Of a stretch of 64,000 nt of DNA, positions 58,353-64,000 are shown in pieces. Each line of letters begins with the position of its first letter. Positions within the stretch are counted from its first letter, which is position 1. The notes beneath the pieces were generated by a model. It made no database searches and was not told the DNA's origin. It was given only the letters and a program-made list of their open reading frames with translations. Both the position numbers and the translations under genes were made by a program. Origin of the DNA: Rhizobium sp. NXC24 (GTDB lineage: Bacteria > Pseudomonadota > Alphaproteobacteria > Rhizobiales > Rhizobiaceae). The stretch lies in contig NZ_CP024311.1 in NCBI RefSeq assembly GCF_002944315.1, positions 1,712,501 through 1,776,500 of the forward strand. The letters run 5' to 3'.

Positions 58353-61220
58353 ATGGCAGAAAAACAGTTGGCGTATCGCGCAAGCGGAAACGACGAGTTC
58401 TTTGCGGATGATGATCCGCTTGCCGAACTCGCCCGCATCGTCGGTTTCGAGCCGCGGCCTGCCGCCCAGGCGGCGCCCGCAGCCCAGCGGCAAGAGCCGG
58501 CCTTCGATCTCGAAGATGAGCTCTTGCGGGAGTTCGAGCGTTATGATGCGCCTCGTTTGAGTCCTGCTGATGACATTCCGGTCTCGCCGGAAGATCAGCC
58601 TTTTGCCGGCGAAGCCCAGCTCTCGCATCCGGTCGAGCCGGTGCGCAGCGAACCTCAGTTTGCCGAGTTGCCGCAGCCAGTGGCTCCGGCCAAGCCAACC
58701 GTCGGTGCACGCGATCTGATCGACGAACTGGAAATGTCGATCGCGCCGGCCTTGCAGCCAGCTCCTGCTCCGCAGCCCGTTCCGGCACCGCAGGCGGTAG
58801 CTCCGGCTCCGAAGCCTGCGCCGCTGCCGCAGTCCGCTGCCGCCACCGTGCGGCTGCCGCTTGCTAATTTCACCGTTGCGGCTCCGACGCAAGCAAAGCC
58901 TTTGGCTCAAGCTCCGGTCGCGCCGCCGGTTGTTCAGGCGCAGCCGCCCATCGAAACGGCGCTCGATTTCGATCTGCCGATGATGCAGGACCTGCCTCAG
59001 CCTCGGCCCGCCGTGGCTCAACCGGATGCGCCGGTCGCCAGGGCGCCGGAGCCCGTCCAGATGGACGCTGCGGCTCTTTCCGCCGAAATCGACGATCTGC
59101 TGGCCGATGTCGACCGCTATCCGGTTCCCTCCAGGGGTGCCGCGCCGACGGCGAAGGTCGAGCCGAGCTTCGATATTTTCGGCTTGGAGCCCAAGGCGCC
59201 GGCAGCACCTGTTGATGCCCCCGTCGCTGCTGTGACTGCGCCCGTTGCTGTGCCTCCGCAGCGCGAAGAGCCAAAGCCGATCGCTCTGGAAGCCGAAGAT
59301 CCCTTCGCCGGCCAGGACTTCGAGTTCGATCTCGCAGATATCGAGATGGAACTTGCCGAGCTCGATTTTGCCGAAACGAACAAGTCCGCACCGATCCCGC
59401 AGCCTGCGCCCGCTCCGGTGGTTGCGCAGCAGCCTGCTCCGATTGTCTCTCGGGCAACCCCGGTAGCGCCGCCTCCGGCTGCTCCCGTCGTCACTGTGGC
59501 AGCGATGACTGCCGCAGCTGCTGCGCCCAGCGTCATGCAGCCTCCGCGTCAGGAGCCGGCTCCGCAGCGCCCGGCTGAGCCCGTCGCTGTTGCTACAGCT
59601 CCGATGGCCCGCAAGGCTGCGCCTGTTCTTGATGCCGATCAGGCTCTGCCATTCGATCCGTCCGAAATCTCCGATACTGAAGATCGTGTCGAGAACTTCG
59701 AAGGCTCGCATGTTCCAAACCTGCCGCCGGTCGAGCCGGAAGAGCCGATCGTAGTGCCGCCGGAATATGATTTCGACATCGACTCGGAGATGGCGAGCCT
59801 GTTCGGTACGCCCGCCAAGGAAGCGGCCCCCGAGCCGATCAAGCCGGCTGCCGCAGCCGCCCTCGGCGGCGCCGCGATGGCCGCATCCTGGTCCAAGAAT
59901 GCGGCAGCAAAGCCTGCTGCTGTGGCCAAACAGCCTGCAGAGGAATTCGACGAGTTCGAACGGGCGTTGGAAGAGGATTTCCGCCGCAGCTACCGTGAAG
60001 CGTCCAATCCGGTCGAGAACGTCGCCCGCATGACGCTGAACCCGGCCGCTGTGGCCGGCCGTCGTCCGGCGCGCTCGTTCCGTGGCATGGCGACCGCCGC
60101 TGCCGTCATCGCAGTTCTGGGTCTTGGCGCCTATGGTATCTACGGCTGGGTTCGTCACGGTTCGCCGATTTCGACCTTCTCCGGCGAGCCGCGCGTCATC
60201 ACTGCCGATGCCGATCCGGTCAAGGTCGCTCCGGAAAATCCAGGCGGCACGGTTGTTCCCAATCAGGACAAGGCTGTCTACGACCGCGTGGCCGGCGACA
60301 GCACTGCGGCGCCGAAGCAGAAGGAACTGGTTTCCTCCAATGAGCAGCCGGTGGATGTCGTCCAGAAGACGCTGATCCCCGAATCTGTATCGCCTGACGA
60401 CGGCAGCGACGATCAGGTCACTCCGACTCCGGTCGGCGAAACTGAGGATCCGCGGCTGTTGCCGAACCAGAACGGCAACAATGCCAATACGGCCGCCAAC
60501 GATGATTCGCAGGTTCCGTCGGTATCGCCGCGCAAGGTGCGCACGATGATCGTCAAGCCAGATGGCTCGCTGGTTGCCCGCGAGGAGCCGGCTGTCGACA
60601 ACACCACGACGGCCGCCTCTCCGGCTTCGACACCGAAGACGCCGGCTGCAAAACCGCCGGTCGGCAATCAAGTCGCCTCCGCCGATCTTCGCCCCTCGAC
60701 GGCAGAGACGCAGGCCTCGCAACCGGCTGCGGACCAGGCCGACGACGGCGACTCAGCCAGCGCCGAAAGCACGCCGATCCGTGTCGTGAAGACGACTCCG
60801 GTTCCGACCTCGCGTCCGGCACAGCAGCCGGCCAAGGCCGCCCCCGCCGTCCCTGCCGCTGCCACAAATAACGCCGCCGCCGCGCACCCGGCTCCGGCTC
60901 AGCCGAAACCGCAACAGGTCGCGTCGGCGAGCCCGGCTGCGGCCCAGGCTGCTCCGGCCGCGTCGGCAAGTGCAAGCGGTGCTTACGGCGTTCAGATCGC
61001 TTCGCTGCCTTCCGAGGCGGAAGCGCAGAAGTCGCAGGCCAATCTGAAGGTCAAGTTCGCCAGCGTCATCGGTGGTCATCCGCTCGAAATTCGCAAGGCC
61101 GATATCGCTGGCAAGGGCACCTACTATCGCGTCCGCGTCGTCGCCGGCTCCAAGGATGAAGCTGCCGACATCTGCCAGCGTTACCGCGCCGCAGGCGGCA
61201 CCTGCCTGATCTCTAAATAG
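58353..61220 (+). CDS. large SPOR-domain membrane protein
   Basis: The 955-residue product begins MAEKQLAYRASGNDEFF and has a ~575-residue cytoplasmic part that is Pro/Ala/Glu-rich with short acidic helices (EDPFAGQDFEFDLADIEMEL), one membrane helix at ~578-600 (MATAAAVIAVLGLGAYGIYG), a periplasmic Pro/Ala/Ser linker and a C-terminal SPOR domain (GAYGVQIASLPSEAEAQKSQ) at ~875-955. SPOR domains bind denuded peptidoglycan at division sites. It lies between argS and nagZ, a peptidoglycan-recycling gene, which fits a cell-wall role. TTG 58335 is another possible start. Confidence 0.9.
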   Translation: MAEKQLAYRASGNDEFFADDDPLAELARIVGFEPRPAAQAAPAAQRQEPAFDLEDELLREFERYDAPRLSPADDIPVSPEDQPFAGEAQLSHPVEPVRSEPQFAELPQPVAPAKPTVGARDLIDELEMSIAPALQPAPAPQPVPAPQAVAPAPKPAPLPQSAAATVRLPLANFTVAAPTQAKPLAQAPVAPPVVQAQPPIETALDFDLPMMQDLPQPRPAVAQPDAPVARAPEPVQMDAAALSAEIDDLLADVDRYPVPSRGAAPTAKVEPSFDIFGLEPKAPAAPVDAPVAAVTAPVAVPPQREEPKPIALEAEDPFAGQDFEFDLADIEMELAELDFAETNKSAPIPQPAPAPVVAQQPAPIVSRATPVAPPPAAPVVTVAAMTAAAAAPSVMQPPRQEPAPQRPAEPVAVATAPMARKAAPVLDADQALPFDPSEISDTEDRVENFEGSHVPNLPPVEPEEPIVVPPEYDFDIDSEMASLFGTPAKEAAPEPIKPAAAAALGGAAMAASWSKNAAAKPAAVAKQPAEEFDEFERALEEDFRRSYREASNPVENVARMTLNPAAVAGRRPARSFRGMATAAAVIAVLGLGAYGIYGWVRHGSPISTFSGEPRVITADADPVKVAPENPGGTVVPNQDKAVYDRVAGDSTAAPKQKELVSSNEQPVDVVQKTLIPESVSPDDGSDDQVTPTPVGETEDPRLLPNQNGNNANTAANDDSQVPSVSPRKVRTMIVKPDGSLVAREEPAVDNTTTAASPASTPKTPAAKPPVGNQVASADLRPSTAETQASQPAADQADDGDSASAESTPIRVVKTTPVPTSRPAQQPAKAAPAVPAAATNNAAAAHPAPAQPKPQQVASASPAAAQAAPAASASASGAYGVQIASLPSEAEAQKSQANLKVKFASVIGGHPLEIRKADIAGKGTYYRVRVVAGSKDEAADICQRYRAAGGTCLISK

Positions 61221-61248
61221 GAGATCGAGGCCCCAAGATTGTTGAAAG

Positions 61249-61277
61249 CGGCGGGCCGAGGCTCGCCGTTTTCTTTT
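61249..61277 (+). terminator. terminator after the SPOR-protein gene
   Basis: CGGCGGGCC and GGCTCGCCG form a 9-bp stem (one wobble or mismatch) with a two-base loop and TTTTCTTTT after it. Confidence 0.8.
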
Positions 61278-61333
61278 GTGTATCTCGGTTTGAGGTTATT
61301 CGCATTTCGCGAGGTGGCCTTTATGATTCGAAC

Positions 61334-62347
61334 ATGACCGAATCAAAATCCATGATCCTCGGCTGTAGCGGCCATTCCATCACGCCCGAAGAGCGTTCCT
61401 TCTATCAGTCGGAACAGCCATGGGGCTTTATCCTGTTTGGACGCAACATTTCCGAGCCCGCGCAGATAGCCGATCTCGTCGCTTCGTTACGCGATAGCGT
61501 CGGCCGTGATGCACCGGTATTGATCGATCAGGAGGGGGGCAGGGTGCAGCGCATCCGTCCGCCGATTCTGCCGCATTATCCGTCCGGCCAAGCACTGGGC
61601 GATATCTATCGCAAAGATCGCGAACAGGGCCTGCGCGCCGCCTGGCTGATGTCGCGGCTGCATGCCTTCGATCTCCTGAAGTTCGGCATCAACGTCGATT
61701 GCCTGCCGGTGCTCGACGTGCCCGTCGAAGGTTCGAGCAATGTTATCGGCAACCGCGCCTATGGCGGCGATCCCGCGACGGTGACGGAGATGGGGCGCGC
61801 GGCCGCCGAAGGTCTGAAGGCTGGCGGCGTGCTGCCGGTGATGAAGCACATGCCCGGGCATGGCCGCGGCTTTGCCGATTCGCATCATGAATTGCCGGTC
61901 GTCACGGTTCCGCGTGCGGAGCTGGAGGCGCATGATTTTCCGCCCTTCGTGGCGCTCAAGGACGAGTTGATGGCAATGACCTGCCACGTCGTCTTTACCG
62001 ACATCGACCCCACCAATCCGGCGACGACGTCGCGCAAGGTCATCGACGAGATCATTCGCGGCCATATTGGCTTCCAGGGGCTGCTGCTTTCCGACGATAC
62101 CTCGATGAACGCTCTAGCCGGCACAATCGGCGAGCGGGCGGCGAATATTGTTGCGGGCGGATGCGATATCGTGCTGCACTGCAATGGCGTCATGGATGAG
62201 ATGCAGCAGGTGGTGCGTAATGTTCCGGTGCTGGCCGGAGCTTCTCTGGCGCGTGCGAAAGCGGTCGAGGCAGCCTTCGGCCGCAACGACGGTGCCGACG
62301 AGGCTTCGATCCGCGCTGAATTCGACGCGATATTTGCGGTGGCGTAA
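61334..62347 (+). CDS. nagZ: beta-N-acetylhexosaminidase NagZ
   Basis: The 337-residue GH3 enzyme removes GlcNAc from anhydromuropeptides in the cytoplasm. Motifs: VLIDQEGGRVQRIRPP, KHMPGHGRGFADSH (His/Asp catalytic dyad) and LLSDDTSMNAL with the nucleophile Asp. It begins MTESKSMILGCSGHSI. A RIME-like repeat follows, then scpA. Confidence 0.95.
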   Translation: MTESKSMILGCSGHSITPEERSFYQSEQPWGFILFGRNISEPAQIADLVASLRDSVGRDAPVLIDQEGGRVQRIRPPILPHYPSGQALGDIYRKDREQGLRAAWLMSRLHAFDLLKFGINVDCLPVLDVPVEGSSNVIGNRAYGGDPATVTEMGRAAAEGLKAGGVLPVMKHMPGHGRGFADSHHELPVVTVPRAELEAHDFPPFVALKDELMAMTCHVVFTDIDPTNPATTSRKVIDEIIRGHIGFQGLLLSDDTSMNALAGTIGERAANIVAGGCDIVLHCNGVMDEMQQVVRNVPVLAGASLARAKAVEAAFGRNDGADEASIRAEFDAIFAVA

Positions 62348-62356
62348 GACCGAACT

Positions 62357-62400
62357 CTACAGCGCCGCGCGTCTTTTAAGACGCGCTAAGGACGCTGTAG
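62357..62400. repeat. RIME-like repeat, left hairpin
   Basis: CTACAGCG (62357-62364) pairs with CGCTGTAG (62393-62400), and inside it GCGCGTCTT pairs with AAGACGCGC around a TT loop. This two-part stem is the left unit of a rhizobial palindromic intergenic element of the RIME kind, as I recall its sequence. It lies in the nagZ-scpA gap. Confidence 0.8.
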
Positions 62401-62412
62401 CGCTTTGAAATG

Positions 62413-62456
62413 CTGCATAATTCCTTAAATCGGTACCGATTTAAGGAATTATGCAG
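62413..62456. repeat. RIME-like repeat, perfect 44-bp palindrome
   Basis: The 22-base arm CTGCATAATTCCTTAAATCG plus GT is followed at once by its exact reverse complement, with no loop, centred on GGTACC. It is the right unit of the same element and is AT-rich compared with the coding sequence around it. Confidence 0.95.
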
Positions 62457-62470
62457 TAGGGATCTGAAAG

Positions 62471-63316
62471 GTGAACAAGGTGGACGGCACGGAAAACAGC
62501 CTGCAGGCGGCGGCGCCGATGGACAAGCTGTGGCAGGACAATAGTGCCGAGCGCGGCATGCATGAGCCTGCCCTGGTCGTCGATATCGCCGGTTTCGAAG
62601 GCCCGCTCGACCTTCTGCTGCATCTTGCCCGCAACCAGAAGGTCGATCTGTCGCGTATCTCCGTGCTGGCGCTCGCCGAGCAATATCTGTTGTTCATCGA
62701 GCGTGCCCGCCGGATCCGTATCGAGCTTGCCGCCGATTACCTAGTCATGGCCGCCTGGCTCGCCTATCTCAAGTCGAAGCTGCTCATTCCGCAGCAGAGC
62801 AAGGAAGACGGTCCGACCGGCGAGGAAATGGCCGCAACGCTTGCCTTCCGGCTGAAGCGTCTGGAGGCGATGCGGGATGCGGCAACCGGCCTCGTCAACC
62901 GCAATCGTCTCGGCCGCGACGTCTTCGTCCGCGGCGCGCCCGAACATATTCCCGACCGGCGCCAATCGGCCTATGACGCAAGCCTCTATGATCTCTTGAC
63001 TGCCTATGCCGGCCTGCGTCAGCGCCAGGCGATCACGCAGGTAACGATCGAGCGTCGCCGCGTTTGGTCGCTGGTCGACGCCCGGACGATCCTCAACCGC
63101 ATGATCGGCGAGATCACCGACTGGACTGCCTTGGAACACTATCTGCTGCGCTATATGACCAGCGCGAGCGAGCGTGTCACCGCCATCGCCAGCGCCTTTG
63201 CCGCCTCGCTGGAACTCGTGCGCGAGGGCAAGCTGGAAATCCGCCAGGAGGGCGCGTTTCAGCCGCTCTATATGCGTCGCGGGCCGAACCATATAGAACT
63301 CGAAGCGGCGGAATAG
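62471..63316 (+). CDS. scpA: segregation and condensation protein A
   Basis: The 281-residue kleisin subunit of SMC-ScpAB has the N-terminal LVVDIAGFEGPLDLLLHLAR with KVDLSRISVLALAEQYL and a C-terminal winged helix. It bridges SMC heads with ScpB to compact chromosomes. GTG 62471 is used here, but a GTG at 62480 has AAAGGTG better placed upstream, so the true start may be three codons later. scpB follows after 13 bases. Confidence 0.94.
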   Translation: MNKVDGTENSLQAAAPMDKLWQDNSAERGMHEPALVVDIAGFEGPLDLLLHLARNQKVDLSRISVLALAEQYLLFIERARRIRIELAADYLVMAAWLAYLKSKLLIPQQSKEDGPTGEEMAATLAFRLKRLEAMRDAATGLVNRNRLGRDVFVRGAPEHIPDRRQSAYDASLYDLLTAYAGLRQRQAITQVTIERRRVWSLVDARTILNRMIGEITDWTALEHYLLRYMTSASERVTAIASAFAASLELVREGKLEIRQEGAFQPLYMRRGPNHIELEAAE

Positions 63317-63329
63317 AGCAGGAGCGAGC

Positions 63330-64000
63330 GTGACCGGCCCGGACGACGACCACCATATGGACGATGAAGCGGCTGCGCCGACAGAGCCGGCCGTCGACGA
63401 ACACCTCATCCGCGAGGCCGAACGCATCGCCGAGGCCTTGGTCTTCGCCTCCGCTCAGCCGGTGTCCGAAGGTTTTATCGCCGATCGCGTTCCCCGCGGC
63501 ATCGATGTGCGCTCCATCATGCAGCGTCTGAAGGCCGATTATGCGACGCGTGGCGTCAATCTGATACAGGTCGACGGCGCCTGGGCTTTTCGCACGGCCG
63601 CCGATCTTTCCTTCGTAATTCGCCGCGATGACAACGAGGTGCGAAAACTGTCGCGTGCAGCACTCGAAGTCCTGGCCATCATTGCCTATCACCAGCCGGT
63701 GACGCGCGCCGAGATTGAAGATATCAGAGGCGTGCAGACCTCCAAGGGGACGTTGGACGTCCTGATGGAATCCGGCTGGGTTCGGTTTCGCGGTCGCCGG
63801 CGCACCCCCGGCCGTCCGGTGACGCTGGGTACGACGCGGGATTTTCTCGATCATTTCGGGCTGGAAGAGCTGCGAGACCTTCCCGGTCTCGAGGAATTGA
63901 AGGGGGCAGGGCTGCTTTCGGGCCGTATTCCCGCCAACTTCAACATTCCGTCGCCATTGATGAGCGACGAATTGACCGAGGACGAAGATCCGATCACGCA
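63330..64000 (+). CDS. scpB: segregation and condensation protein B, C-terminus off the right edge
   Basis: The frame from GTG 63330, with GGAG five bases upstream, stays open to the end of the window (223 codons). It has EHLIREAERIAEALVFASAQ (first winged helix), LSRAALEVLAIIAYHQPVTR and GRRRTPGRPVTLGTTRDF (second winged helix), as in ScpB. ATG 63357 is an alternative start. It is probably cotranscribed with scpA, and only the last few residues are missing. Confidence 0.93.
   Translation, partial: MTGPDDDHHMDDEAAAPTEPAVDEHLIREAERIAEALVFASAQPVSEGFIADRVPRGIDVRSIMQRLKADYATRGVNLIQVDGAWAFRTAADLSFVIRRDDNEVRKLSRAALEVLAIIAYHQPVTRAEIEDIRGVQTSKGTLDVLMESGWVRFRGRRRTPGRPVTLGTTRDFLDHFGLEELRDLPGLEELKGAGLLSGRIPANFNIPSPLMSDELTEDEDPIT

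Noticed and set aside
58104..60722. 872-codon minus-strand frame, Arg-rich
   Set aside because: Antisense to the Pro/Ala-rich part of the SPOR gene, where any frame tends to stay open.

Overview
The window looks like chromosomal DNA of an alphaproteobacterium of the order Hyphomicrobiales, most likely Rhizobium. The evidence is the set of recognised genes and their neighbours: a periplasmic ExoR-type regulator beside exonuclease III, the run dgt-argS-SPOR protein-nagZ-scpA-scpB, isoaspartyl methyltransferase followed by popZ and valS, a Porin_2 (RopA-type) porin, a class II (B12-dependent) ribonucleotide reductase, a Lrp/alanine dehydrogenase divergent pair, and a RIME-like palindromic repeat. 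The genus is an inference; no 16S rRNA gene is present.

Layout. 1-5.9 kb is an accessory, more AT-rich block on the minus strand: a 52-residue small protein, an XRE regulator, an ImmA/IrrE-type metallopeptidase, a 1359-codon helical-repeat protein that begins inside what looks like the tail of an alpha/beta-hydrolase and carries a PIN-like domain near its end, and a translationally coupled gene that leaves the left edge. 6.4-14.4 kb holds nrdJ with a long upstream region containing NrdR-box-like palindromes, xanthine phosphoribosyltransferase, a universal stress protein, a MoCF/CinA-type protein and wrbA. 14.6-16.1 kb is a second AT-rich accessory block, a coupled DUF4747-like gene and four-helix membrane protein, lying against the 3' end of tRNA-Leu. 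16.7-35.7 kb is mostly metabolism and regulation: ilvA, hlyU-like, a YddA/BacA-type ABC exporter, two divergent regulator-oxidoreductase pairs, a cpdB-type nucleotidase, ald with its Lrp regulator, and a cysK-alaX-sseA-acetyltransferase operon, then photolyase. 36-40.7 kb is the glycerol-3-phosphate (ugp) importer, with ugpC facing ugpBAE. 40.9-45.4 kb is a patch of small and exported proteins, two tRNAs and the porin. 45.7-64 kb is conserved core: pcm, popZ, valS, a FadL-type protein, exoR, xth, erpA, dgt, argS, SPOR protein, nagZ, scpA and a right-truncated scpB.

The two best candidates for an undescribed system are the left-edge XRE/ImmA-peptidase/PIN-repeat operon and the DUF4747-like/membrane-protein pair. 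Both have the marks of accessory, possibly defensive, modules: compact coupled genes, AT-rich composition and, for the second, a tRNA-flanking position. Neither function can be shown from sequence alone.

Many long open frames opposite core genes are compositional shadows of GC-rich codon usage and were left out. Gene starts were moved from the longest frame to the start supported by a ribosome binding site or by the family's usual N-terminus wherever possible.
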